DNA of 64,000 nucleotides. Source: Paragonimus westermani (Eukaryota; Platyhelminthes; Trematoda; Plagiorchiida; Troglotrematidae). The DNA is taken from assembly GCA_008508345.1 (NCBI GenBank), contig QNGE01000136.1, positions 222,656-286,655 of the forward strand. The letters are read 5' to 3'. Shown in pieces: positions 13,030-28,000 of this stretch; positions within the stretch are counted from its first letter, which is position 1; every line of letters begins with the position of its first letter. The notes beneath the pieces were generated by a model, which saw nothing but the letters and a program-made list of their open reading frames with translations, had not been told where the DNA came from and did not search any database. The position numbers and the translations under genes were made by a program.

Positions 13030-16000
13030 CAGAAACACTTTTTGTACAATGGGATTGTTCGACGATACTGATCTCGGAACTTCGCTTTACTTTGTACGGT
13101 GTCTCGTCATAGCTTCCTTTTTCGATTAAATTTGGAGTGTGCTTGTTCACTTTTGGAGTTTGATCACTGAATCTGGAGTCGGTCGGTGCAGATAGCGCCG
13201 TGTATGTACACTGATTAACCGCCAAGACAAAACTCACGTCAAGGTTTGATTCTTGAAGAATGGCACACCTTCTGTTCTGGGATCCCAGTGATCCGCGACA
13301 TTACTTGTTGAACATATGGCGGATAAGATGCATCACCGTTGCCGGTGATTCTTGTTTTTGAAGTTTGTTGTCTCGTAAGTTTACTCTGCAGCTATCGTTT
13401 GCCTGTCTTTTTCTCTCTGCTCCGTGTTGTCCTACTGTACACATATTTATGGTGGGCAACTAGTTAACTTCAAATAACGTTTATGTTGCAAATTCAAAAC
13501 TCCTCACAAGCAGGCAGAGGGTGGCACCGTCAACATTTAAGCTACCGAGGCGTATTTCATTTTAAAATCTTCGGGTAAACCGGAACGTTCGATAAGCGCG
13601 GTCTACCTGTAACGATATTACTTGCATAATCAAGTAAACTTTGTTCTGATGGCCTCATTATTGGCATATTTACAGACCGCGCTGGGCCCTGTATGTCAGA
13701 TTCGTAGGTGTAGTTCGTGTGATCTTTCGCTTGTCCCAACCATCTTTTCCAGCCGATGGTATTCAATTCATGTGGCCATTTGCGTGTTTCCTCTTTTGGA
13801 CGCAGATTGACCTCGGCGATCAAGGATAATGATTTCATCTATCACGAAAGCGTGCCTCCGGTGGATAGCTTGGAACAAATTAAACGTGAGTGCTAAATAC
13901 ATGAAATTCCCCCGTTTAATTGGTTTGGAACAATTAGCAGTAATTGAGTGTTATGAAAATTGAGGTGGCTGATGATGGGTTAACCGGTGTCGTTCAGTCG
14001 CATACCTGTTACGAATTACATTTCGCATGAAAACAGTACAACCATATGTGCTTATCTGAAGAACAATGGATTGTCTTATTTGCTAAGTGTACTCGTTTGA
14101 AGATAGTTTCCGAAGCTGAAAATGTCACTTTTTTAATCATTCAGCATGACAGTACAGATGAAAGGTAGTCCCCTTGTCTTCTGTATAAAATTAAAAAGGC
14201 ACGCGAATACAATGAGTATTGGACAGCTGTCTGTTAGTGCGGTGTTTTAATTTTTTTTGAAGGTTATGGGAAAATATGGAGACCAAAAACGGAGGAAAAT
14301 TCTGCAGTTTCACTTTCCTTGGGACGGAAATGGGAGAGTAAAATCTAGTTTATCAACTTGGCGATACCGTGTGATTTGTATGATCGAGCGTACATTGGCA
14401 CGCTAGACGAACTAGGGAAAGATACACTCTGAACCAGTTCTGAAGACCACCCTTTATAATAACGGTAGAGCGGAGAAAGATAGCAACCTTTCTACATTAG
14501 GAAAAAATGTCGAGAATAAAGGGTGGTAAACAGAACCTTACTGAAAACCATCGCTATTGGAAAAAGATGTGTTGAGGCTCCATTTCGCCGGTAATTGAAT
14601 GAAAGAGATCAGTGTTGCCGTTTCAAGATCGAAGACAAACATTGTGAAAACCGGAAACTGAATGGTAGAGCTGCCAACTCAAGTGCCTTCTTTGATTTTG
14701 ATCATGTTCATTTGTATGGACAGTACAAAGTGTAACAGTCAGGATAGGTAAAACACATACGTTGAGCCTCATAATTTATAGATCAATTGTTGCCTTGTGC
14801 TGAACCTTGGAAATTAGTTCGGTGGAAGGTCAGTACAATGGGTTGAAAATAAGGCGGTAAAGAAAATTTTTTGTAATAGTGGCACCCAAAACCGGAATTG
14901 CAAAATAGTACTCTTTTTTTGAAGACGTCTTGAAAATTTGTTTTTTTTTTCTGAAATAAGCGGAGCTTTCCCAATAGGCTTGTAGACCCATCACATGTTT
15001 ACTCAAACAAATCGTTATCAGGTAGTAATAGTTGGGTTACTAGTAGGTGACAAGCTCCGCATTCATTTTCCAACTCCCAGTCCCAATAAAGCTCTGCACC
15101 GCTGATGAGCACTAACCAGCGAGTGAACTTCACGTGCCGAGTGCTTATTCTGGAGGCTTGCTAGCTGGGATGGACTTTCTCACAATTGACCACCCCCAAT
15201 CACTACTCTGTCAGTACTCTAGAATTAATTTAAATTATGTCAACTGTCATCATGTGAGCTGTAGACACTGTAACTACGGTGTTCTGATTTGTTAGTGCAC
15301 ATTCTCAACGTTAGAATAGTTATTGGTTCCATAGAAATGGTAAAGTCGGGTTATTTTTGTGACAGAACAGCAAAGATGAAACGTGAAATACTTTTGCTCC
15401 TTACGATTGGAAGTGTAAGGTGTCCTAGCAGCAAGTGGCTCAGCTGTTCTCATTAATGCCTCAACAATGTTGCGGATTGATGGACTAATGGTACCTAGGT
15501 AAGTGCACAGTTTACACTGTCAGTCACATTGACTGCAAAGGATGAGGTGGGAGTTGGAGCGCCTCCGTGTAGTCATCATCATCAGAAGCAGCAGCATCAA
15601 CACCATTACATCAATTCACGTTGATGTTTAACTGGCACACTGTCATGATAGGACGGATATGCCCTTACTTGATGCTTAAGAAAGTTGGGAGGATTGCGAC
15701 TCAATTATGGAAACCCATGTCTAAACCACTGAAACAAACAACCGCGTTATCACCAAGAGTCAGAAGGTATCTGCACAACGACTTTTTTGCTGCTTCCACT
15801 ATCGTGCTTCAGTAGTTCGCGCTAATTCGCACACATTAGTTAACCCTGTTGGCTGCCATATCCTCTGAGGTTTCTGACCAGATACCAATTGAGTCACGAC
15901 AGCCCCAATCCTCTTCACCAGCGTCTGCTTTCAATACCCTCTGGCAACTAATCGAGTTATCCCATCCTACCTGATGCTAGTAAGCTGAGGACTCGGCTAA

Positions 16001-19000
16001 GGTGTGCATGGCGTGGTAACCAGTTGTTTCACATTCTCACTACATGGTCTATCCATCTGACTCTGTATTTAAAAGGTTTAGATTGGTGAGCTTATTGGAT
16101 CTTCACATTCCGAAACCTGACTGAACCCCGTGGCTAGTTATCCACTGATACAGTTCGATGCGCACAATTAAACACACATGGCAAATTTCAGGAAATTCAT
16201 CACTTTATCTCCTAACTTTGGTAGCTTTGACATTCTCTCTAACACTACGAAAGATTCATCGCTCTGACAGTTCACCTAACTGTCTGCTGGACCTTTTTCG
16301 TTCATTTTCTTCGCTCAACATGCTCTTTTTTGCCCGTTAGTTAAAGTCGGAATGTTTTTACGTCAATTTTTCTTTCCAACGCACGTTTTTCAAACTGCTC
16401 ACATTTTCGTTCATGTCTTACCATTACAGCGGCTTGTCTAGTCAAAGGTGTTGCGTTTGACCACAACGATCCTGAGATACGTGGCGCTGACATTTTCCAA
16501 CGTCTTGTTCCGATGAAAACGCTGGAGGCAACTTCAGTCTACAGGTGTGCTTCGAGTCCACTCGGGTTTTATCGTATTTGAGTTGCATTCAGTACAATTT
16601 ACCGTTTTCCACATTATGTTTAACACGGACAACGTACTGCACTCATGTGTACCGTATCACGTAATGACTCGATGCGGTGAAAAATCGTCGTCATCCTTGT
16701 GTGATTGTTACCTATTCGTACGCTCAAATGTGTTTTATCGAACATTAATGAGTTCTGAGAATACTTTCGGTACGTTTAGATTGAGGTGAATCAGTCACCT
16801 ATTAAGTGGAAATTTCATTGTGCAACCTACACTCCATCTTATACCCTGATTATTATGTGTCGTCTAGACTACGCTCTACAACTCGGTGATTGGCGTAATT
16901 TTTTAACAAAAATTTGTCTTCGTACACTCAACAAGTGTTTGGTGTACGTGACTGTCGAAAATGGGACCAATTAGGGGATCGGTTCTTTAAAGATTTGTTA
17001 ACGGCCCATCGCAGGTGCACCTCATTACTCATACTATGAAATAGATAGCTGAGAGTCGATGTCACTTGAAAAACCTTAATGTTTTTGGTTCATTCATCTT
17101 AGTCGATGGTACACTTAAAGGTAATGGTTTGGCTTTTGATTCTCGCTTGAAAACGACCCACTAAGTTTCCGTTCCTTCCATAAATTTGAAATGGTCAGCC
17201 ATTTTCCTTCGTCAGCGTTTCCACTGGCTGTTCAACGGAAGACAATCATCAGAAGCAAAGGTGGTTTAGCGAATAGTCTTTTCGGTTACTCGTCATCGGG
17301 CCAATTACATAACACGCTGTCGTTGTGATCGTCAAACGAGGGAAAGGAAAACAATTTGCCACATAATTATGTCAAACAGATTCGAATTGGTGGGCCATTA
17401 GGTTACCAGATTGGCCCTCGGACTTGTCACGTTGGTAACGGCGGTCATCGTAACCGTAAAGCCTGGACAATTTTTTTATGACCGCGCATTTCTCGTCGCT
17501 TCCGCGATGGCAGAATACGGAAATTTGATTTCTTTGGATGGCGGTTTAGGAAAGCAGTAAATGGGCTGGAAACCCGCTTCCTGTAAGACCGGTTGGTTAG
17601 ATTCAACAAACTCCGCTAGAATTGCACCCGAAATGGATATCCTCTAGCCTTTAGCCAGTCATGTGGAGTGGTGCTTGCGTATCCTCCAGAAAGGGTGCCT
17701 GATTGTGCTACCGATATAACCTACTCCATGGAAGCTCGCGAAAGCGTAAACACAAGGTGAGATCACCCATTTTAGGACAACCGGGTTGGTTCTGAATGAA
17801 ACTTGCAGTTGTGCCTCATTGGAGATCTGTTCATTTGTGTTGCTTATTCTACCAATCACAAGTTCAGCAAACGCCTTGCTGTTTTAGTCGGCGTTATGTA
17901 AGCCAGCTTATTCTCCGCCTATGAGAGTTTAACTTTCTATACTTTCAGTTTCATATGTCTAACAATGAATCTTACAAGATAGGCATTCTCTGCAAACGTC
18001 CACCGTAACAGTGTCATTTCTGTTTCGGTCGTGTCATCGATACATATCGTCAGCTGCGTGCTGCAACCTACAAACAAGGTTTTTTTTTACCTAAAAGGGA
18101 CGCAACTAAGTATGCTGGTCGTTTCAAGTACTCTTGCGAGTAACTCTGGAATGAACTGTGGAACATTTGTGTCATGCAGAAAAGCTATCTATCCGATTTT
18201 CTGGTGCTCAAGTGTAGAATGGAGGTTAGAGTATGTTATATTCGGTGCAGTGAACATACCATCCGAATCCACCGTGTACTCAGCCATATAAGTGATACCT
18301 CCCACTTGATACCGCTTGGTACTTCCCTCTTGCGAAAAGTGTTATGTCCAGTAATCTTACGAAGCGTAGTTCTTTCTAGTGTCGTCATGAAATTCTCTGC
18401 CAACAGTATTAATGATGGCCTCAGCACGACGTCATCCTTATGATGGCTTCTTTTCACAGTTGAAACTGTACATTCAGCGATACGTGTATCGAAATGATGA
18501 GCGTTGATAAGCCCTTCTAGATGTTGGACTTTACACACGATGTAGTTGTAAACACTTTTTCGTTGTTCCCTTTTGTTATGAGTCCACTGTTCGTTGATTT
18601 GTCGATTTCATTTCAATCAATTTCTTCCTTGTTTTCCTCCGTTCTATTTCATAGTGAACACAAGGCTTCCCTGTTACGTGGTATCGTCTCCGAAGTGGAA
18701 GACAAAGACACCTCACTACAGTACGGATAATCGGCCGCTCGTTTTTTTACCTGAACCTCCATTAATCCCAATTTTGATGGCATTGCAAATTTACCCTAAG
18801 TTTCAAAAGCTCTTCCCATCACTTTATAGGATATTGACACGTGGTGCATAAGATACCCCTTTCGAACTTCTGTACCTTAGGATATCGGTTTTACTACCTG
18901 TTCACGTTTGATTTGTTCCGTTTGCATCCGGCCCGTTACCAATGGCTTGATAGTTGTATACCAAAGTTAAGTCCCAGTAATTCGTGTAACTGTGTAAGAT

Positions 19001-22000
19001 TTTCAAACGGCGCAGTTTTCTTCCCGACTTCGCTCAACTTTCCAACTGTTGTATTTCGATTTTTGCCTGGTATCACGATTATTACTTACCACAATTCTGA
19101 GGTAGCTTAATGTTTTACCGTATCGTTACAGGCCCGATTGAATCACACATTCTGTTATTGAACTGACTGATGTGATTTCATTCTGTTAACATGTGACTTT
19201 TTATCAACATTGGTGGCAACTTGAAACCGAACGTGCCATGCCCATACATGATGTTTGACTAACGGAGCTAATACGAGTGATCAGTCAGGTGTTCCTATAT
19301 GTCTTGATAGCTTGATGTGGATACTGCCTAGAAGAACTCTTAAAAAATGGTTACGTATGACTGTTAATGACGTGCTAGTTTCATCCTGCTTTCTCTTTTT
19401 GTTACTGTGTGAATCGACGTTATGTGGAGTCACGATTCCCGTTACTTCTGCTCAGAGTGGCTGGTGTAGCACAATGACAGACATCGTTTGTTCTGTTGTT
19501 TCTGAACTCGTTCAATGCGTGTATTGGTTATTTTTCAGACAGTTTCTGGCAAGCATCGATTTAGACCCTTTGACTATGCTGGCTCCCGATCCACCGCTCC
19601 CGCAGGCTCTATACGACGTATGCGCACGCTTAAGTGGTCTTGACGGCGGTCCCGAGAAGTCAATCTCCGAGCGAATGCAAGGTATTGAGTTCGTGTATCT
19701 TCAACTAGTGATCACTAATTTAACTGGTGTTTTGTCTGGATTTTCTTTGCTCTCTCCTCCTCGTTATTCCAGTTGATTGAAGGGTCTCCGTATTTCGTGA
19801 CCATGTTGTTACTTGACCACCAAGCGGTTTTACCCAACTGTTGGCGGTCTCAGCATATAATGCCCAGCACGGTAAACGGTCAGCTGACACACAGAGTACG
19901 TGTCCTAACCATCGTAAGCTGTGCAAAGTGATTAGTTGTACAGTTAATCGCGTATCCCGAGCATTGTGGAATACGCGCCGGCGAATGGCCGTATTGCCCA
20001 CTCGATCAGTCCACTTGATGTGAGCTAATTGGCAGGAACACCGGCGGTCAAACACAGCAAATCTGCTTATACTTGTTGTACACAAGCGACGTTTCCGAAC
20101 CGTAGAACAAAACAGAATACAAACAAACATCATATACCTCTCCTTTCAGAAACAACCAGACGTCTTTTCGATGCCACAAGTGACGCAGTCTGGCAATATG
20201 AACTGGTGCCTTCGCTGTTCTGGATGATATTTCAAGAATATTGAGGTTTGATGAGAGTACTACCCAAGTGTGTATATTTGCAGAATAAGAATACAGTGAC
20301 CTCAAAAGACTCACGTATTTCCCTGGTACTCCTTTGTGAAGAAGACAGTTCTGGAGAATATTACGAGGAACTTAGTCGAAAGTAACCCTTAAGTCTAAAA
20401 AGACCATGACTGTCGACTGCCTGTAAGAATGACGATGCTCCAAGGTCTGTTACAAAATAAGGAATAATACTGTCGGATTCTTTTGTCAGTCTTTGCTCAC
20501 TCACGATCGCCCCTGTATGCTGGAATCACCGGCCAACCAGACTGCTAGCCAGTGAACCCTCTGAGATAGTAATCCTACTATCCCCGTGCGTAATACGATC
20601 GTTGGGTGGGACACACGCCCCGTATTTTACCACGCAGTTTGACTCATGCAGCTTTATTTATGGAAAACGGGGTCGATTATGAAAGATGGTAACGAACAAA
20701 CAAGGGATTGGTGCCGCAGCATAAGACAGCTGACGTTGAAGTTTACCTCTGTCGATTCAGTTCGTTTCTCCGGTTAAAAATCAGAACTTCTGAGCCCCTG
20801 TGGTTGAGGGTGCCGTGTTATGTGGTCCTGATTCGCGTTCAGTGGTCCATGTTTGGGGAATTTATGGTATCTTAAATGCGCATCCTCTTTTTCCTTTTGT
20901 TCCATCTTATTTTGTGTTTGTCTCTGTAGCGTTTTGTGTTATATATTTATATATATCACCAAGGAAGAACAGTTGTTTAGTAACGTTAAAGAGCGCTAGC
21001 ATATACACAAGTACGTAGGCACTTCCTCAAGTCCATTATTGGCTATCCGTTCATCCCACGGAAAGCTGAACAGGTACGAGAGAACTGATGCCCAATGTGT
21101 GAATTTTCGTGCAACCAGTGGTGTGTACACCGAACGAGCTTATGACGAGAAGGCACTTAATACAGATGGTGTGAGGTAGGCGGAAGGAATCCTACGATAT
21201 TTCCTGGAAGTATTTGTATCGTGGTTTTTCAAAAGAACTAAATTTTACTAGACTAAATAACGAGATACAGCTGCGGCCAGTTAGGCATTCCAGTGGATGG
21301 TTTATAAATTCACAATCTTCTACGAAAGACCTGACCATACTCCGGGAGGATTATTCACTCCGAATAAGGTAGATCTTACCGACTCCAAAACGGCTAATTA
21401 AATTTGGGTGTATGTTAGAAAGGTTAACAGGGCAGGTAAAACGTGTGATTCCTAACTTCTAGAAAGAGTTCGTGATTGTATACCAATCACGCCAGATTAA
21501 AGGGAGTGCAGTGTCAAGACAGCGAAACGTATTGACAAGTTGGAAATCGGTATGTATGTAACTAATAGTTGATTACGTTGATCGATGGTCTTGGTCTGGT
21601 GGAGGAAAAGTAACATCTTGACATGCTGTGCAATCCCGTTCCGATTTCCCACAACGGTGCTGAGTGGTGACATTAGGAAATGTGCTAGTTCTTTCGTTAT
21701 TTGTATTTCCATTGTCGGGAACAAAATCCCACCACAGGCTGGAAAGGCACGGAAACAGGTCCTTAAGGATTATGATTTTTAAAATTCAACGATAATGTGC
21801 TATCGAACGAGGACACAATTTGCTTCCGATCAGCAAAGTGGCCCCTAGTTGTTCTGAGATAATTAAGGTCGATGTCACCAAATCGAAGATAACTCCAGTC
21901 AGGTATATTCGATGCATGATGGAGCTTTACAAGGTTTCACCTGAAAGTTTCACACGGTTTGCCAAACAAGCATGCAATTGGCTGCACTAAAGAGGCTGGG

Positions 22001-25000
22001 AATTCTGGGATAGGATTGTCTGGTACGCAAATCGTGTTTCATCTTTCCCTGGAAATTACGATTCCATTTTGGGAAAAATGCGAGTTTCATATGTTTTCAG
22101 TGGAATTGGTTAGTTCATGACGGAGCGATTTTGCGGTGTGAGATGTATATTATCTAATACCAAAATCAGGCACAGTTTGATCTTTGTGGTTCGCCTCGTT
22201 CCTAATCTTCAAAATGTCTGTTTCTGGTTCTGACCGTGTTCCCTTTTTTCATCTGTGTTGTGCTCGGTAGTAAGAACGAATATTGTATGTCGAATAGCCT
22301 ACTTGAAAAATGCATAACTTCATACGAATCTTCGATTTATTTTATATTGTTAATCTCCTACTTACAATCCCTCACTGACCACTGTTTTTTCGAACCATGT
22401 CTGTGGACGAATGTTCACCAGCCTATTGTGCTTTTCATTTTGGCAGCCCTGGCTACAGTCACTGTTGATACCGATGGAGATCTACAGAATGCGCGCAATC
22501 TCTTGGACGATGCTAGAACTCGGACGGATGCAATTATGGTATGGTGCATGCATGGGTGCATGTCTAGATGTACTTGTTTACTTCGTCGGTTCTATTTTGT
22601 CTTTATTGTGCTCATTGATAGCAATACATCTAGAGTCAATAGTGATGCAACTCTCAGACCATAATCCTAGCTTAGAGATGAGAGATAAAAATTGAAACGG
22701 AGTCACAGTGTGTAACCGTAAATAGCAAGCGTCATTGTATCCACCCTGTACAAACAGGCTTCATCAGCCACCCTTACCTCACAGATAACACAGTCAAGCA
22801 GTGGCAGAGTTCATGCTACAAACTGCATCACAGAGACCGTAGTCCGGGAGACGAACACATTCGGCGGTACCTGACCTACCCAAAATTGTCCTCATTTCTT
22901 TACGTCCAGTCATTTCTCCATCTAGCATTTGGTGCCAGCCAACCCAGAGCTGGTGACTGGTGAAAAGTGTTAACATCTGACTCCTAGTCACGTTTTGTTC
23001 AGGCAACTTAACTGTTTCTGTGTAGGTTGATGTGGTCTAACGTAGTCGTTTTCAGCTTCTAACCATACTTGTGGGTATTATGTTTTCACTTATCAGTGGT
23101 CTTCACAGTAGTATACGAAGTGATAGGACGATATACAAAAAGTTAAACAAAAACTAACAGAGATTTGTGAAAAAGAAAAGTCAACAACCTTATGGATACA
23201 TGTTTGCCACCAACTGTAAAAGCGTTTCTAACCCCCTCATGCGATTGGTCTCGAATTCTACTACTTGCAGACGTTATCTACCAACTTTGTTCAGCCTAGC
23301 GGTCAGGCCTTTGATACCCTCTGGCCACCTCATCGCCGGGCCATTTACGGTCTCTCTAAACCGTCAGCAACCGAGTTGATCAGTTCACGATACAATAGAC
23401 GCTCCGTCGCCATAGGGAATATATGATCCAGCCACCGTAGTTTGTCAACACTCATTATCCCGGTTATCTATCACAGTCTTAAGGATCTTCAAATAAGGTG
23501 TCAGGCTAACTGACAGAAAGATCGGTGGTCGAACCATATGACTTCGTGTCTTCTCTGATACGAGAAGCAGATATGAGCGTGCGAACATTGTGAATTCTCC
23601 CGACAGTCAACAACCCGATATCCTTGCGACGCCATAAGTGACGAAGACTAGCAAATACACTAAGTGCTTTCGAAATCCTCGGACGCTCCGTTGGAAACAC
23701 CACAAGCTGATGAAATGATACTGCGTGGGTGGCTTAGACGATCAGCAATCCAGTGCAGCCTACTTGCTACAACAAAGATAAGAGCAGAACCAACCTGTTA
23801 TTGTAATAACACTACACTTCGATGGTCATAGTGTTTGTCATGTAGGCCGGCTATGTCATTCAACCGGTTCAGTATGGCCTGCATTTTTTCTGTAGAATAA
23901 CTAAAACACTATCAGTCAGTCTACTATCTTGTAGAAGCTCCATTCCATGGAGCTTCTGAGTACTCCTTCTTGAGTGGCATCCACTAGAGTTGACGACAAG
24001 AATGGAGACCGGACACCCCTGCCGAAAGCCACCTGGAGTGGAGAATGCTCGAAATAGTTGTCTATAAATACACACTCAAAGCCGGTATTCATCAGTCTGG
24101 ACAAATCGACACTTCATCGGTATTCCACTACGCTGGAAGCAGTTGTAGAGGACGTTTCGGATAATCAGATCGAATGTAGCTTCTAGGTCCAGAAATACCA
24201 TGCCGGATGGCTGAGAGTCGGAGGACCCGACGCTCCAGTGTCTACTGAAAGGTGGAGCTAAGAGGAGTACTTTCAAAATCAAGCCGGAAATCAGTCTGTC
24301 TCGTATTTGGTTTTCGCTGTTTATGAGAGATCGACATCCGTGAGCATCTCTGATGTGATAGAGGCCAGGTTACAACCTCTGTTGTTGTGGTACGGTGTTC
24401 TGGTTCTTTTTGTGAACACTGGAACGCGTGTTGGTATGCGCCAATCACGAGGCACCTTCTCATTTTCCCACACGAAACGAAGAGTTGAAGTCATTACATG
24501 TAGTAGTGTCACACCACCACCTTTGAAAACAGCTAGTGATGATGCTTTAAATCTTAAAGCATAATCCGTACCGACGTAGGACGTCTAGAATACCATATCT
24601 AGCCACACAGTCTGCATCGTGCACATCTTAATGACTCTGCCAAGGCCATTTGAATTGCTCATTAAATTGTTCAGCCTACCTCTCTAGTTGCCGCAACAGA
24701 CCGTAAATTCGGGACCTATCTTTTTCACATACTCTCACTGAAACCCAATGCAACTAATACTTATGGGAAACGACTACCGACCATCCACTAATAAAAAGCT
24801 CCCTCTCACTCCTTGACTCGCTCGGACGAGTGGGCCTAACCGTCCTTACGCATTTTTCTTGAGTTTGGGTTTCAGTTCACAGCTATATCCCTCTGTATTC
24901 GGACGTTTCTGATGAGCTATACGTCAGCATTATCAGTAAATTTCTGTTACAACGGTGGCCGTCCTTTCCAACAGTCCTATTCGTAAACGTTCCACCTAAC

Positions 25001-28000
25001 CGTCAGGATTTGTACCCAGTTTAACTGTGATTGATGTCTGATAGATATCCCGTACTCCCACATCGTTCAATTCCTAAGTGACCATGTTACGTTTGCGAGT
25101 GTGTTGGTCCCTGTGCAAGTGGTACAACGGAACATACACGAGCGATGACGCGGTCTGGGTCAAGGCGGATGATCGCCTTTATTCTAGTAAAGTCATCAGC
25201 GGTTAACGACGATTTGACCTGACCACTTCGCGTCTGTTTCATAGGTTGGTCTTCACCTCGCGCACAACTCTTTACATAGGCTGCACGGTCCACGCATATT
25301 CGTAACATTCGATTACCATTGTCAGCGCGTCGCGCCTGGATCGCCAACCTATCACCTGTCCGCTTCTCTTCTGGGGTAAGACGATCGGGTCGTGCGTTCG
25401 CTTTCCCGGCGTTCACACTGATGTCCGATTGTTCAGTTAATCTCAGTAGATTAAAAATGGCATAGAGGTGGAAGTTCTTGATGGCGTATGAGCTATTGAT
25501 TGCTGGCACATATGCACATTTTATAAGCAACGTCTTTCTGGTGAATGTCGACAGACGTTTACCAAAGTTCTAAGTCTGGCAGCATATAAGTGACCGTCAA
25601 CTGCGATCTATCCCAGGAAACTGCTCTGCTTTAGAATTCGGTGCAATTCCCGCTTCAGTTTGATTGTGGGATTCGGTCTTATCCTCAGTATTGGCCACGA
25701 AAGGTGACTACTTATCCATACCGTTCTCCTAGGGATGACATGGCTAGAGTTGTAAATGCGTCACGGCACACTTCCAGTTTCAGATTAAAAACAGTGCTCG
25801 TCAGAACAACTTGCTGACCTAATTATCGAAGAGGGTGGACATTAAGAGCGCCAATATATTCCACTTGTCTTGGCTTGAATAGATGGATGTTAGAAAAGGA
25901 TGAGAGTGAATTGGTCTGTAGGAGTAAACATAACTTGGAATACTTCCCAGCTTTTGGTGTCGTTCAGGGTGCTAGCTTGAGCGAATCTACGCAGAGCCTA
26001 CTTAAACCCAATGACTCGAAAGTCCGACTCACTTGTCAGACCGGTTCGAGGGTTCAATGAGTGAATTATTAACGTCGACTTATGATCTTTGCTGCGTGCA
26101 GTAGCTGTATTCAGGTCTACGCCAAGCTTACAAGAGGTACTGTGGGTTTTCTGCATCGTACTGAATGACTTTTTGACGATCACGGCCAACCGTTGATCTA
26201 TCGTAGTACTCTTTCTTTGCGGGTACCTTTTCTAACTTCCTTCTTCCGTACGCTGAAGACTGCACTGCTGTATTTATAAAAATAATTCTGCTGTATGCTC
26301 ATGCTGTTGTACCCTCCTAACCAGCATTGCCACCTAATCAACAGTCCACAACAGAAACCTATCGGTGTAACTGCTTCTCATCCGACTGCTCTCCGTTAAC
26401 CTGCCCGACATGGATGTGCCTAAAAAGATCAAAGCCCCAGCTGGCACAGACTGACGCCAGACACAAACCTCGACCACTGTGTCAAGGCAGCAGAGTTCAT
26501 TGTCCTGACGACAATATCCGATTGTATGTGATCTCTTGTGTAACTTGGATACAATCGCTTTGTGGCAAAAAAACTGGACGTATCTCCGTCCAATAGGCGT
26601 GTACAGTATTCGTATGGAATCTACTAAATTATCCGTTTGTTCGACTGCCTGCACAGGATTTTTCGTGCGATTTGCGCCTATTAGTAATACGGTTTCAGTG
26701 CTCGATATTGGCGCTAGTTCGAGAAAAATATTGTCTGGGCAGCCGATGCCCAGGACAGTCTGATGAATTCGATACGAGGCAGTTGAACGGGCGGATAGAT
26801 GAGCCCAAACGTGGGTTCGTAGCTCAGTTGATAAAGCGTCTGCTGCATTATGGCCTGCCGCTTCTGTTGCTGGCTGAAGTCCAGGCAAAGTCCATATTTT
26901 TCACACTTGGTGCTCTTTTAATTTAAAAAATCCGCCAGACCTAACACGTTTGTGTGCGCTTCTTCATGGTGGTTCAGTGTACCCGTGATGTGTATGCATC
27001 TTCTTCGCTTTGTCTTATCAGGCATTTCTTTCTTGTTGGGGTTTTAAGTCTTGTGTAGGAAATTAGACTGAAGTCCAGCATTTCTTCCAATAAAAATCAA
27101 ACGTATATTTACCCTGTCCATATACTTACCTTGATCATCTTGTATCTCTGTTTTCATTAGTTCGTTCTTTCAAGACCGTTGGATGCCGCGGCTTTGTCAA
27201 AATCATATTAACTTAAGTGTTACTAATTCAGCTTGATCGACTGACTAGCCCCCTTCAGTTGACTGCGCTTCTTTCTGCAAGTGGTCATTCCGCCATGTTA
27301 GTGATATGTAGCATTGTTTCCACAAATGGGTTCGAGTTGATCCCCGTGTTATGTGGTGACTACACGAGCTGTTCACTCAGTGTTTACGTGCATGTAGTTC
27401 AAAACCACTACGGCAGGGTGGAGAAACATCTCATCATGTGCATCTTCGAGGCAGGGTGATTACAAAGCCCGGTAACACGGCGAAACCTAGTAGTAAACTG
27501 ATGTGGTTGGCTGTGAGCAAATAGCCAACTAGGATGATGCAAAAAATGAAGGACAAAGCTGCCGGTACGCCGATGGGAAGCAAGAGAGGTTCCACTAATC
27601 AATGCCCACGATTAGTCATAGAGACTTGGGATAGAAACCTGACCCACTTTTTAGTTCGGCTGTCATCCCAACTGGCCCATCACTTGTTCGGTGGTTTTGG
27701 ACCATACCTAGGCTGCGTCGTTTGATTTTATCGAATTCTGATCAAAAGTCTTCGGAATCAATTGATTTAAAATGCGTGCGATCGTGTGCTTGCACTCAAC
27801 ATCTTTTCCCCTGAACTATCTAAACTTCTGCAGGTCGTTGGGAGTCTAGGTTGTTGGCGTTCTTTCGGGTAATCATTAATATTTTTCTCCGCGAAGGAGA
27901 GCAATTTTGTCACCCTTGTGTATATATGTTTCTGTTGTCCTATCTTTGGTGGCAATTTTGAAATTGTGAAACCAACCGCGTTCTCGTTTCATATTCGCAC

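Noticed and set aside
17190..17265. Hammerhead on the - strand (CTGATGA followed by GGAAACG)
   Set aside because: No stem II pairing and no stem III with a UH cleavage site.
24905..24960. CTGATGAGC near 24910 as another hammerhead
   Set aside because: No GAAA follows at the right distance; the apparent GTTTC lies upstream on the same strand.
26334..26888. 184-aa frame on the - strand as a gene
   Set aside because: Open frames overlap on the other strand, no domain is visible and the right end carries the tRNA-like repeat; likely repeat sequence.
26815..26890. tRNA gene
   Set aside because: Acceptor, anticodon and T arms do not form; only the A-box resembles a tRNA.
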